DNA of 14,226 bases from Sphingopyxis sp. (GTDB taxonomy: Bacteria > Pseudomonadota > Alphaproteobacteria > Sphingomonadales > Sphingomonadaceae). Below the pieces are notes generated by a model that was given only the letters and a program-made list of their open reading frames with translations, was not told where the DNA came from and made no database searches. The translations under genes and the position numbers were made by a program. The DNA lies in NCBI GenBank assembly GCA_026125835.1, contig JAHCKJ010000029.1, positions 1-14,226 on the forward strand, given 5' to 3'. Shown piece after piece: positions 1 through 6,764 of this stretch (the first letter of the stretch is position 1; each line of letters begins with the position of its first letter).

Positions 1-314
1 TTGCGCCCGATGCCTCGGCGCCGCCTGCCGCGACCGAGCCGGCTCCTTCTGCCGCAGTCGCGACGCCCGCCCAGATCGCCCAAATCGTCGATCAGGAATT
101 TCCGACCTATGATGCGGATGCCGACGGTGTCCTGAACGCAGGCGAGTTTGCGGCGTGGATGAAGCGGCTGCGCACGGCCACCGATCCGAGCGTCGATCCC
201 GAATCGACCGACGTGAAGAGCTGGATCGACCAGGCTTTCGCCGCTGCCGATGCTGACAAATCGGGCGGTGTCGATAAAACAGAACTGACCGGGTTCCTTT
301 CGCGCGGCGCCTGA
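1..314 (+). CDS. EF-hand domain protein, 3' part only
   Basis: Open reading frame entering from the left edge (first complete codon at base 3) and ending at TGA 312-314; 103 residues are visible. A proline/alanine-rich stretch (about residues 1-27) leads into two EF-hand calcium-binding loops. Loop one is DADADGVLNAGE (residues 37-48), followed by F-A-A-W. Loop two is DADKSGGVDKTE (residues 83-94). Both keep Asp/Ser/Thr at positions 1, 3 and 5, Gly at 6, a hydrophobic residue at 8 and Glu at 12, so both look able to bind calcium. The N-terminus, probably including a signal peptide, lies outside the window. Small periplasmic EF-hand proteins of this kind are common in sphingomonads and mostly have no assigned role. 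The frame ends just before a good terminator and converges on radC. The family call is firm; the function is unknown. Confidence 0.85.
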   Translation, partial: APDASAPPAATEPAPSAAVATPAQIAQIVDQEFPTYDADADGVLNAGEFAAWMKRLRTATDPSVDPESTDVKSWIDQAFAAADADKSGGVDKTELTGFLSRGA

Positions 315-336
315 TCGGGCGACCCGCGGGGTGGTG

Positions 337-370
337 CAGCCGTCGGAGCGATCCGGCGGCTGTATCTTTT
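337..370 (+). terminator. Intrinsic terminator of the EF-hand gene
   Basis: An 11-bp stem (337-347 with 352-362, one G-U pair) closes on a GCGA loop, which fits the stable GNRA tetraloop class. It is followed by TATCTTTT. The stem lies 22 bases after the EF-hand stop codon. On the opposite strand the hairpin has no T-run, so it probably serves only the plus-strand gene and not radC, which ends at 376. Confidence 0.75.
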
Positions 371-375
371 GCGCG

Positions 376-1065
376 CTACAAAAGCCCCATCGCGCGGAAG
401 CTGCGCGTTTCGGCGCCGCCGACGATGATATGGTCGTGGAGGGCGATGCCAAGCCGACCGGCGGCTTCGGCGATGTCGCGTGTGATCGCGATATCCTGTC
501 GGCTGGGTTCGGGGCTGCCGCTGGGGTGATTGTGAACGAGGATGATCGCCGACGCGCCGAGTTCCAGAGCGCGTTTGACGACCTCGCGCACATAAATCGC
601 CGACTGGTCGATCGAACCCTCGCTGACCAGTTCGTCGCGGATCAGCATGTTACGCGAATTGAGGTACAGGACGCGGACGCGTTCGATGTCGATCGGTGCC
701 ATGTCGGCGCGCAGCCAGTCGAGCAAGGCGTCCCAACTGGAAAGCAGGGGCTTGTCGCGAAACCCGCCCTTGAGCAGCCGCAGGCTGGTTGTCTGAACGA
801 TTTTCAGCGCGGCGATTCCCGTGTCGCCAAGCCCGTCGATCCGGCGCAGCGATTCGGGATCGGCACTGACGAGCTGTGCCAACGACCCGAATTCGCGCAG
901 CAACGCCTTGGCCAGCGGCTTGGTGTCGCGGCGTGGAATCGCCAGCGCGAGCAGATATTCGACGAGCTCGTAGTCGGCCATCCCGTCGCCGTCGCCGCCG
1001 AGCAGGCGCCCGCGCAGCCGCGCGCGGTGACCCACATGATCGGGCGGCGTAGCGGGTGCATCCAT
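376..1065 (-). CDS. radC: RadC family JAB/MPN-domain protein
   Basis: A 229-residue protein of the RadC (UPF0758) family, close to the E. coli length of about 222. The N-terminal region (about 10-90) has the family's D-Y-E-L-V-E-Y-L-L and I-P-R-R-D-T-K-P-L-A-K segments, and a helix-hairpin-helix-like stretch around I-D-G-L-G (76-80). The C-terminal half carries the JAMM metal-binding signature: H178-x-H180-P-S-G with D191 in the usual P-S-x-x-D context, so the metal site is complete. The family was named as a DNA repair protein, but that role is disputed, and JAB domains are metallopeptidase folds; the actual substrate is not established. The ATG at 1065 is chosen because an in-frame TAG lies about 30 bases upstream and the G-H-R-A-R-L-R start matches the family. 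It diverges from ydbH and converges on the EF-hand gene. Confidence 0.93.
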   Translation of the reverse strand: MDAPATPPDHVGHRARLRGRLLGGDGDGMADYELVEYLLALAIPRRDTKPLAKALLREFGSLAQLVSADPESLRRIDGLGDTGIAALKIVQTTSLRLLKGGFRDKPLLSSWDALLDWLRADMAPIDIERVRVLYLNSRNMLIRDELVSEGSIDQSAIYVREVVKRALELGASAIILVHNHPSGSPEPSRQDIAITRDIAEAAGRLGIALHDHIIVGGAETRSFRAMGLL

Positions 1066-1071
1066 GGCTGT

Positions 1072-1100
1072 CGAATAACCGGCTTGTGAGCGCTACTCAA
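1072..1100 (-). promoter_or_regulatory. Possible radC promoter, near-leaderless
   Basis: On the minus strand TTGAGT (1100-1095) and TATTCG (1077-1072) are separated by 17 bases, matching sigma-70 spacing. The -10 box ends only six bases before the radC ATG, so a transcript from here would start at or near the start codon. No Shine-Dalgarno sequence is seen, which is consistent. The match to consensus is partial, so this is a weak call. Confidence 0.25.
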
Positions 1101-1231
1101 CGGTCATAGGAACCATATGATGGCGATCCGGAGCAGTTTCTTGCAGCGAAGTAAGGTACGCAGCGTTGTTCCCCTGAATTCCGCAAGTTCGAGGGATCGA
1201 GCAACGTCATGACGCCACACGCGGTCCCGCA

Positions 1232-4200
1232 ATGAACGAGGGGGAGGATCCGCCGCGACGGCGATGGCGTCGCCGGACGCTGTTGTTCAAGAAGCGCTGG
1301 ATGACCGCAGGCGCCGTCGCGGTCGTCGTCGCCGGGGCGTGGATCGCCCGCGAACCGATCGCCGACCAGTTTATCGAGGATGAACTCGAAAATCTGGGCG
1401 TTCCGGCGCGCTATCAGATCGACGCGATCGGCTTTCGATCGGAACGCCTGTCGAACCTGGTGATCGGCAATCCGGCGCGTCCCGACCTGGTGGCAAAAAA
1501 GGTCGAGGTGCTGCTCGGCTATGGCTGGTCGGGACCCTATGTCAGTGAAATTCGCGCCGAAGGCGTACGGCTCTATGGGCAGGTGGTTGACGGGCGCCTG
1601 TCGTTCGGCGCGCTCGACAAGTTTCGCGACCCGACCAGCACCGATCCCTTTGCCTTGCCCGATATTGCAGTGCGACTGCGCGACGCGCGCGCGCGCGTCG
1701 AAACACCGTGGGGCAACGTCGGCGCGGCGCTGACCGGAGGCGGCAATTTGCGCCGCGACTTTACCGGCAAACTGGCGCTGGTGGCGCCGCGCCTCGACGT
1801 TGCGGGATGCCGCAGCGAGGGCGCGAGCTTTTATGGCACGCTGCTGGTCCGGAACGTGCGACCGCAACTTGTCGGCCCGCTTCGCGGCCGGAGCCTGGCC
1901 TGCAACGACCTGGGCCTTTCGGCGTCGTCGCCGCAAATCGCGCTCGACGTCTCGCTCGCGGAGGACCTGCAAAGCTGGAAAGGCGAAGCCGACGCGGCGA
2001 TTGATCGCATTGTCGCGGGGCAGGTGACGGCCGATCGCGTTGCGCTGCTGGCGCGATTTGATGGAACCGCAGCGGCGACCCGCGTCGATGTCGGCGCCGA
2101 TATGACGCGATTGCAGTCGCGGGACTTTGCGGCCGGGACAACCAATCTGGTTGCGAAAGGCGTATTGGGCCGATCGGCGCCCGAACTGAAGGGCGAGATC
2201 CGGTTCGCCCGCGTCCGTGCGAGCGCCGAACTGCGGCAGGGTCTGGCCGATGGCGGCGGCGCATTGGCTGCAACCCCGATCGGGCCGCTCGCCACGAAAG
2301 CAAGCGATGCCCTCGCCCGGATGCTGTCCGATTTCGGCGGCCGTGCCGGTTTTGTACTGGCGGGGGAGGGCAGGGCGTCGCGCGTCGACCTGGTCGCACC
2401 GGCGCTAACAAGCGCGAGCGGCGCGCGCTTCACCGGCAGCGCCGACAGTCGCATCAGCTATGTTTACGGAGCCGACCGGCCCGCCATCCTCGCTGCGGGG
2501 CGCTGGTCGGTCGGCGGCGGCGGACTGCCGACGGGTTCGGTCAGCCTCGATCGCCGCGGGGACGGATCGATCAGCGGGCTGGCGAATCTGGAGCCCTATC
2601 AGGCCGGGGCTGCCCGGCTCGCGTTGGCGCCGATACGTTTTTCGGGCGGTCCGAACGCCCCGATCCGGTTTGCGACACGCGCCGAGCTGTCCGGGCCATT
2701 CTCGGGCGGGCGTATCGACCGGCTGAGCGTTCCGCTGAACGGTTTCATAACTCCGACTGGCGCGCTGGCGCTCGACGGCGGATGCAGCAGGGTCAGCGCC
2801 GGGCGCATCGCACTCGCGGATTTCCGGATCGGGCCAAGTGCGATCGATGTGTGCAGCGGGGCCGGCGCGCCGTCGCTGAGCGCCGGTCCGGACGGCTTGC
2901 GGGGTGCGCTCCGCATCCCTGCTATCGACCTCCGCGGCACGAGCGGCAGTTCGCCGTTTGTGCTGACCAGCGGTCCCGCGACGATCGATCTCGCCGCGAT
3001 GCGCTGGTCGCTTGCCCTCGCCGACTTCCGGCTGGGGGCTGGCGAGGCGGTGACGTGGTTCAGCGCCCGCGGAGTGACCGGGCGGAGGACTGCACAAGGC
3101 ATGACCGGCGAACTCAGCGGTGCCAGCGGCAAGATCGCCGCGGTACCGCTGAATATGAGCGACATCGGCGGCGCCTGGCGCTGGGCCGGTGGCGCGCTCA
3201 CCCTCGACGGCGGGCTGCTGTTGACCGACGCCGTAGACCAGGCGCGCTTTGCGCCGCTCGTCAGCACCGACGCGGCGCTGCGTTTCGCCCACGGGGTCAT
3301 CGACGCCAGGGCGGGGTTTGCCGAACAGCGGACCGGTACGAAAATCCTCGACACCGTGATCCGGCACCGGTTCGCCGACGGCAGCGGTTCGGCGGACCTG
3401 TTTGTCAGCGAATTGCGCTTTGACGAACGCTTCCAACCCGACCAGCTGACCAGTCTGGCGCTGGGTGTCGTCGCGAATGTCCGCGGATCGGTGGTCGGCG
3501 ACGGACGGATTGATTGGACCGCAGACGGCGTGACGAGTCGCGGAACCTTTGCCACCGCCGACGCCAGTCTGGCCGCCGCCTTTGGCCCGGTCACCGGCCT
3601 GACGACGACGTTGAGCTTCGACGACCTGATCGGCCTGCGCACCGCGCCGCGCCAGATTGCGCGGATCAAGGAGATCAACCCGGGCATCCCCGTGCTGGAT
3701 GGCGAAATTGTGTATCAGCTGATCGGCGACAACCGGGTGCGGATCGAGGGCGGGCGCTGGCCCTTTGCCGGGGGGGAACTACTGCTTCATCCGACCACGA
3801 TCGATTTTGCCGCCGACCAGCCGCGCCGCATGACGTTCGACGTCGTGGGGGTCGACGCCGCCGTGTTCCTGCAAAGCTTCGGGTTCGAGAATATCAACGC
3901 CACCGGCAAATTCGACGGGACGCTGCCGGTCGTATTCGACGGACTTGGAGGGCGAATCGTCGGCGGGCGAATCGACGCGCGCGAAGGCGGCGGAACGCTG
4001 GCCTATGTCGGTGAATTGTCGAACCGCAACCTTGGCGCGATCGCCAATTTTGCCTTTGGCGCGCTACGCAGCCTGAAATATGACGATCTGACGATCGTGC
4101 TCAACGGGGATCTCGACGGCGAAATGGTGACCGACATCCGCTTTGGCGGCGTGGGGCAGGGGGAAGGGGCGACGCGCAACTTCCTGACCAACCAGATTGC

Positions 4201-4399
4201 CAAGCTGCCGCTTGTCTTCAATGTGAAGATCACCGCGCCGTTCCGCCAGCTGTTGACCTCGGCGAAAGGGTTTTACGACCCGTCGCTGCTGATCGAGCAA
4301 AACTTGCCTGCGCTGATCCGCGCGCAGGAAGAAGCCGAAGCGGCGCGCAACCGCCCGAATCCCACCGTTCAGCCTCCAGAAAGCGAGCCCATGCGATGA
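1232..4399 (+). CDS. ydbH: YdbH family inner-membrane-anchored lipid-bridge protein
   Basis: A 1055-residue protein of the YdbH family, related to AsmA-like proteins. The basic N-terminus (an R/K-rich run, residues 9-22) is followed by one hydrophobic segment (about 23-39), giving an inner-membrane anchor with the rest in the periplasm. The body consists of repeated beta-strand-like segments rich in Gly, Asp and Arg with alternating hydrophobics, as expected for a long beta-groove. The C-terminal 250 residues (V-D-G-E-I-V-Y-Q-L, F-D-G-T-L-P-V-V-F, the G-G-R-I-D-A-R-E-G-G-G-T-L segment, F-Y-D-P-S-L) are the most recognisable. In E. coli, YdbH joins the lipoprotein YnbE to form an intermembrane bridge involved in phospholipid movement, partly redundant with TamB and YhdP. 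This protein is longer than the E. coli one (about 880). The ATG at 1232 has no clear Shine-Dalgarno but places the basic-plus-hydrophobic anchor correctly. Its stop overlaps the ynbE start (ATGA). Confidence 0.88.
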   Translation: MNEGEDPPRRRWRRRTLLFKKRWMTAGAVAVVVAGAWIAREPIADQFIEDELENLGVPARYQIDAIGFRSERLSNLVIGNPARPDLVAKKVEVLLGYGWSGPYVSEIRAEGVRLYGQVVDGRLSFGALDKFRDPTSTDPFALPDIAVRLRDARARVETPWGNVGAALTGGGNLRRDFTGKLALVAPRLDVAGCRSEGASFYGTLLVRNVRPQLVGPLRGRSLACNDLGLSASSPQIALDVSLAEDLQSWKGEADAAIDRIVAGQVTADRVALLARFDGTAAATRVDVGADMTRLQSRDFAAGTTNLVAKGVLGRSAPELKGEIRFARVRASAELRQGLADGGGALAATPIGPLATKASDALARMLSDFGGRAGFVLAGEGRASRVDLVAPALTSASGARFTGSADSRISYVYGADRPAILAAGRWSVGGGGLPTGSVSLDRRGDGSISGLANLEPYQAGAARLALAPIRFSGGPNAPIRFATRAELSGPFSGGRIDRLSVPLNGFITPTGALALDGGCSRVSAGRIALADFRIGPSAIDVCSGAGAPSLSAGPDGLRGALRIPAIDLRGTSGSSPFVLTSGPATIDLAAMRWSLALADFRLGAGEAVTWFSARGVTGRRTAQGMTGELSGASGKIAAVPLNMSDIGGAWRWAGGALTLDGGLLLTDAVDQARFAPLVSTDAALRFAHGVIDARAGFAEQRTGTKILDTVIRHRFADGSGSADLFVSELRFDERFQPDQLTSLALGVVANVRGSVVGDGRIDWTADGVTSRGTFATADASLAAAFGPVTGLTTTLSFDDLIGLRTAPRQIARIKEINPGIPVLDGEIVYQLIGDNRVRIEGGRWPFAGGELLLHPTTIDFAADQPRRMTFDVVGVDAAVFLQSFGFENINATGKFDGTLPVVFDGLGGRIVGGRIDAREGGGTLAYVGELSNRNLGAIANFAFGALRSLKYDDLTIVLNGDLDGEMVTDIRFGGVGQGEGATRNFLTNQIAKLPLVFNVKITAPFRQLLTSAKGFYDPSLLIEQNLPALIRAQEEAEAARNRPNPTVQPPESEPMR

Positions 4400-4611
4400 A
4401 CGAGAGCAAGAACCGAGCAAGGAGGCGTGCCGTTATCGGTCGCAGTCTGGCGGTAATGACCGGCGCGACGGCCCTGGCGGCCTGTGTGCAGATCGAAACC
4501 CCGGACAAACCGATCGAAATCAACCTGAACATCAACATCCGTCAGGAAGTGGTGTACAGACTGGATGGCGATGCCAAGAAGCTCATCGAACAGAATAGCG
4601 AGATATTCTGA
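4396..4611 (+). CDS. ynbE: YnbE family outer-membrane lipoprotein
   Basis: A 71-residue lipoprotein precursor. A very basic N-region (R7-R11) is followed by a hydrophobic stretch and the lipobox L27-A-A-C30, predicting lipidation of Cys30 and a mature protein of 42 residues. Valine follows the cysteine, so there is no Asp inner-membrane retention signal and outer-membrane sorting is expected. The mature part (P-I-E-I-N-L-N-I-N-I-R, then V-V-Y-R-L) is the conserved YnbE core and looks like short beta strands. In E. coli, YnbE is the outer-membrane partner that YdbH contacts. The start overlaps the ydbH stop by four bases (ATGA) and the stop overlaps the next start codon (TGATG), so translational coupling is likely and equal expression would suit a complex. 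Confidence 0.9.
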   Translation: MNESKNRARRRAVIGRSLAVMTGATALAACVQIETPDKPIEINLNINIRQEVVYRLDGDAKKLIEQNSEIF

Positions 4612-5030
4612 TGACAAGGAATGAACAGATGCGTGTGACAAAGTGGAAACCGACCGGGCTGGCGCTGGCGGCCGTGGCCGCGACCGCCGCCGTTGCGCTG
4701 GCCGTGCCGTCGGCGATGGCGCAGCGCGATCCCGCCTATGCCGCAGCGCGCGCCGCGGGCCAGGTCGGCGAACAACCCGACGGCTATCTGGGCTTTGTGA
4801 CCACGCCGACCCCGGCGATCCGCGCGCTGGTCGAGGACATCAACATCAAGCGCAAGGCGGCCTATACCGAGCGCGCGCAAGCCACCGGCAGCACGGTGCA
4901 GCAGTTCGCCTTTACCAGCGGCTGCAACCTGATCGCGAATACGAAGCCGGGCGAGAAATATCAGGCGCCCGACGGTCGCTGGCTGACGCGCGACGACAGT
5001 CCGCCGCTGCGCAACGCCAGCTGCCCGTAA
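4611..5030 (+). CDS. ydbL: YdbL family (DUF1318) secreted protein
   Basis: Up to 139 residues with a cleavable signal peptide. The hydrophobic core (about residues 15-33) ends at S-A-M-A|Q-R-D, cleaved after residue 37. The mature part keeps the YdbL features: an A-A-A-R-A-A-G-Q-V-G-E-Q-x-D-G-Y-L-G segment, then the I-N-I-K-R-K-A-A-Y motif. Two starts are possible: the ATG at 4611, which shares a base with the ynbE stop, or the ATG at 4629, which has AAGGA at 4616-4620 eight bases upstream and gives a more typical signal peptide. I slightly favour 4629, with 4611 as the maximal frame. Two cysteines (residues 105 and 138) sit in the C-terminal part and could pair. In E. coli, YdbL is reported to modulate the YdbH-YnbE interaction, possibly as a chaperone. 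Confidence 0.88.
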   Translation: MTRNEQMRVTKWKPTGLALAAVAATAAVALAVPSAMAQRDPAYAAARAAGQVGEQPDGYLGFVTTPTPAIRALVEDINIKRKAAYTERAQATGSTVQQFAFTSGCNLIANTKPGEKYQAPDGRWLTRDDSPPLRNASCP

Positions 5031-5047
5031 CCGTTACCATATTCAAG

Positions 5048-5063
5048 CGCGCCCGCGGGCGCG
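5048..5063. repeat. Perfect 16-bp GC palindrome
   Basis: CGCGCCCGCGGGCGCG reads the same on both strands and lies 18 bases after the ydbL stop, immediately before the operon terminator. It may be part of the 3' end structure of the ydbHL transcript, or an extra hairpin. In DNA of this GC content a chance origin is possible. Confidence 0.5.
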
Positions 5064-5065
5064 AC

Positions 5066-5099
5066 ATGCCGCCGCGCCCCTAAACGCGGCGGCATTTTT
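5066..5099 (+). terminator. Terminator of the ydbH-ynbE-ydbL operon
   Basis: A perfect 11-bp stem ATGCCGCCGCG (5066-5076) pairs with 5085-5095 around an eight-base loop. It is followed at once by a run of T (5095-5099). This is a textbook intrinsic terminator, 35 bases after ydbL, separating that operon from the atp genes. Confidence 0.9.
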
Positions 5100-5118
5100 G
5101 TGCACGGCACCACAAGCA

Positions 5119-5147
5119 TTGACTTACCGGGGCGTCATTCCTAAACG
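5119..5147 (+). promoter_or_regulatory. Probable promoter of the F0 operon
   Basis: TTGACT (5119-5124) is a good -35 box. Seventeen bases later TAAACG (5142-5147) is a partial -10, which is acceptable in alphaproteobacteria, where the -10 is often poor. It lies between the preceding terminator and atpI, in the only place an atp promoter could readily sit. A start near 5154 would give a leader of about 85 bases. Confidence 0.5.
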
Positions 5148-5166
5148 GACCGCGCCTTAGGGGTCT

Positions 5167-5188
5167 CCCGATTTTTCGGGCCTTTTTT
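5167..5188 (+). terminator. Terminator-like hairpin in the atp leader (possible attenuator)
   Basis: CCCGA (5167-5171) pairs with TCGGG (5176-5180) across a TTTT loop. Two Cs and then six Ts (5183-5188) follow. This is the form of a short intrinsic terminator, placed between the likely promoter and the first gene. The stem is only five base pairs, so termination may be partial. A second TCGGG at 5200-5204 could pair with the same CCCGA instead, which would disrupt the hairpin. Confidence 0.45.
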
Positions 5189-5191
5189 CGC

Positions 5192-5221
5192 AGACAGAAT
5201 CGGGACTTTCCGGTTCTGTTT
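5192..5221 (+). promoter_or_regulatory. Stem-loop directly upstream of the atpI ribosome binding site
   Basis: ACAGAATCGG (5194-5203) pairs with CCGGTTCTGT (5210-5219) with one G-U pair and a six-base loop, extendable by two more pairs. The Shine-Dalgarno AGGAGG (5223-5228) begins two bases after the extended stem. The structure leaves the ribosome site just free, and may influence its accessibility or protect the 5' end. A GAATC (GANTC class) methylation site at 5197-5201 lies in the stem. Confidence 0.45.
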
Positions 5222-5238
5222 CAGGAGGATGGCACAAA

Positions 5239-5559
5239 ATGACGGAGAACGGCAGCGATCCGGAAGCAGCTTCGGAGGATTCGCGCCTGGTCTCGCTCAC
5301 CGAGCGATTGGACCGGGCCGAAGCCGCAGAAGCAAAGCGGACCGCGGTGAACGCCGGACCGGAATCCGATGCCAATTACCGGCTCGGCAACCGCGTTCTG
5401 GCCGAACTGCTGGGCGGATTGATCGGCGGTGCCTTGTTCGGCTGGCTGATCGACCGTTTTGCGGGAACCTCGCCCTGGGGTCTGTTGGGAATGTTGTTCA
5501 TGGGCATCGTCGTGGCGTTCCGGAACATCATTCGCCTGGCAACAACGCCCCGCAAATAG
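5239..5559 (+). CDS. atpI: AtpI/AtpZ family F1F0 ATP synthase accessory protein
   Basis: A 106-residue membrane protein. A charged N-terminal half (residues 1-48, likely helical, E/R/A-rich) is followed by two hydrophobic segments (about 53-71 and 80-96). The first is glycine-rich (L-L-G-G-L-I-G-G-A-L-F-G-W-L-I-D), as in AtpI/AtpZ proteins. It ends in a short basic tail. AtpI proteins help assembly or stability of the c-ring and, in some species, ion uptake; they are not part of the finished enzyme. The ATG at 5239 has a strong AGGAGG ten bases upstream; an overlapping ATG at 5229 is in another frame and gives no recognisable protein. It is first in the F0 operon, 67 bases before atpB. Confidence 0.9.
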   Translation: MTENGSDPEAASEDSRLVSLTERLDRAEAAEAKRTAVNAGPESDANYRLGNRVLAELLGGLIGGALFGWLIDRFAGTSPWGLLGMLFMGIVVAFRNIIRLATTPRK

Positions 5560-5626
5560 CTGGGCTTGAAAGATATTCTGACGGGACGGCGCAATCGGTC
5601 GTTCCGCTATGCGCGTGGAGTGAAGA

Positions 5627-6412
5627 GTGGCGGCGGAATCCGGCAAGATCGACCCGATGCACCAGTTCGAGGTGACCCCGCTTGGCGGTGGTTTCACTCT
5701 GGGCGGGCATGACATCCTGTTCACCAACAGCGCGCTGTGGATGGTCGTTGCTGCGATTGCGCTCGGCCTGTTCATGTGGGGCGGTATGCGCCGCCAGCTC
5801 GTACCGGGCCGCTGGCAGGCCGCGGTCGAAGGGTTCACCGGCTTCATTTCGAACATGATGATGGCGAATATCGGCACCGAAGGCCGCAAATATACGCCCT
5901 ATGTATTCTCGCTGTTCATGTTCATCCTGTTCTGCAACCTCCTCGGCATGTTGCCGCTGGGCGTGCTGGGGTTGCATCCCTTCACCGTGACCAGCCATAT
6001 CGCGATCACCGGCGTTCTGGCGCTGATCAGCTTTGCCATTGTGCTGGTCGTCGGCTTCTGGCGCCACGGTCTGCACTTCTTTTCGCTGTTCGTGCCGCAC
6101 GGCACGCCGCTGCCGATGATTCCGATTATCGCGCCGATCGAGTTCGTGTCGTTCATGGTCCGTCCGTTCAGCCTTGGCCTGCGCCTGTTCGTCGCGATGA
6201 CCGCGGGACACGTGCTGCTCAAGGTGCTGTCGGGCTTTGTGATCAACGGGTTCAATGCCGAAACGCTCTGGCTCGGCTCGATCGTGTCGGTGCTCAGCTT
6301 TACCCTGATGATCGGGATCAGCGCTCTCGAGCTGCTCGTCGCCGGTATCCAGGCCTATGTTTTCGCCCTGTTGACCTCGCTGTACATCAACGACGCGGTC
6401 AATCTTCACTAA
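5627..6412 (+). CDS. atpB: ATP synthase F0 subunit a
   Basis: A 261-residue integral membrane protein with about five or six hydrophobic helices. It forms the proton half-channels next to the c-ring. The essential arginine is R186 in S-L-G-L-R-L-F. The pair H195 (in A-G-H) and E235 (in A-L-E-L-L) shows the known natural swap relative to E. coli E219/H245. Q242 in I-Q-A-Y matches E. coli Q252. The N-terminal K-I-D-P-M-H-Q-F-E-V motif is typical of sphingomonads. The start is taken as GTG at 5627 with GGAG six bases upstream; an ATG at 5657 is possible, but would drop the conserved K-I-D-P segment. It is followed by atpE after 41 bases. Confidence 0.97.
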   Translation: MAAESGKIDPMHQFEVTPLGGGFTLGGHDILFTNSALWMVVAAIALGLFMWGGMRRQLVPGRWQAAVEGFTGFISNMMMANIGTEGRKYTPYVFSLFMFILFCNLLGMLPLGVLGLHPFTVTSHIAITGVLALISFAIVLVVGFWRHGLHFFSLFVPHGTPLPMIPIIAPIEFVSFMVRPFSLGLRLFVAMTAGHVLLKVLSGFVINGFNAETLWLGSIVSVLSFTLMIGISALELLVAGIQAYVFALLTSLYINDAVNLH

Positions 6413-6453
6413 TATCGTTTTGCAATAAACATTTACACCAAGGAGTTATTACA

Positions 6454-6681
6454 ATGGACGCAGAAGCAGCAAAGCTGATCGGTGCCGGTCTGGCAGCCAT
6501 CGGTGCCGGCATGGCCGCCATCGGCGTGGGCAATGTGTTCGGCAGCTTCCTCGAAAGCGCGCTGCGCAACCCGGCAGCCGCCGACGGCCAGCAGGGCCGC
6601 CTGTTCATCGGCTTCGCCGCTGCCGAACTTCTCGGCCTGCTGGCGTTCGTCGTTGCGATGATCCTGCTCTTCGTCGTCTGA
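6454..6681 (+). CDS. atpE: ATP synthase F0 subunit c
   Basis: A 75-residue proteolipid made of two membrane helices joined by a polar loop. Helix one (about 8-32) carries the glycine pattern G10-x-G12 ... G17-x-G19 ... G24-x-G26 used for tight packing in the ring. The loop contains R38-N-P40, which contacts the F1 foot. Helix two (about 50-74) holds the ion-binding carboxylate E58 in A-A-A-E-L-L-G. The sodium-binding pattern seen in Na+ enzymes is not present, so proton coupling is inferred. The ATG at 6454 has AAGGAG (6440-6445) eight bases upstream, the cleanest ribosome site in the operon, which fits the need for many c copies per enzyme. A stem-loop follows the gene at 6703-6723. Confidence 0.97.
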   Translation: MDAEAAKLIGAGLAAIGAGMAAIGVGNVFGSFLESALRNPAAADGQQGRLFIGFAAAELLGLLAFVVAMILLFVV

Positions 6682-6702
6682 TTTCAGGACGATCATGGTG
6701 AC

Positions 6703-6723
6703 GCCGGCTCCCTTGGGACCGGC
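6703..6723 (+). promoter_or_regulatory. Stem-loop between atpE and atpF'
   Basis: GCCGG (6703-6707), a bulged C, and TCC pair with GGA and CCGGC (6716-6723) around a four-base loop, 21 bases after the atpE stop. No T-run follows, so it is not an intrinsic terminator. Its place suggests a role in protecting or processing the atpE part of the transcript, to give more c subunit than b and b'. That role is inference. Confidence 0.45.
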
Positions 6724-6764
6724 GGCTCCATGCAGGTGTTTCAAGTTTTCAAGGTTCGCCTTTC

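Noticed and set aside
1681..1698. Perfect 18-bp palindrome CGACGCGCGCGCGCGTCG
   Set aside because: It lies in the ydbH coding sequence and is explained by a run of Arg/Ala codons in GC-rich DNA.
2405..3687. Long minus-strand open frames (over 340 codons) opposite ydbH
   Set aside because: They lack any recognisable motif and are rich in Arg/Pro/Ala in the way GC-rich antisense frames are. The plus-strand YdbH frame explains the region.
5229..5675. An alternative frame starting ten bases before atpI
   Set aside because: It gives an Arg-rich sequence without motifs and overlaps both atpI and atpB in another frame.
5627..6412. His and Glu swapped in subunit a relative to E. coli (H195/E235)
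   Set aside because: This is a known natural exchange in many bacteria and mitochondria, not an anomaly.
5737..6453. A long upstream extension of the atpE frame through atpB
   Set aside because: The extension is out of frame with the clear subunit a and is a shadow. atpE has its own start at 6454 with AAGGAG.
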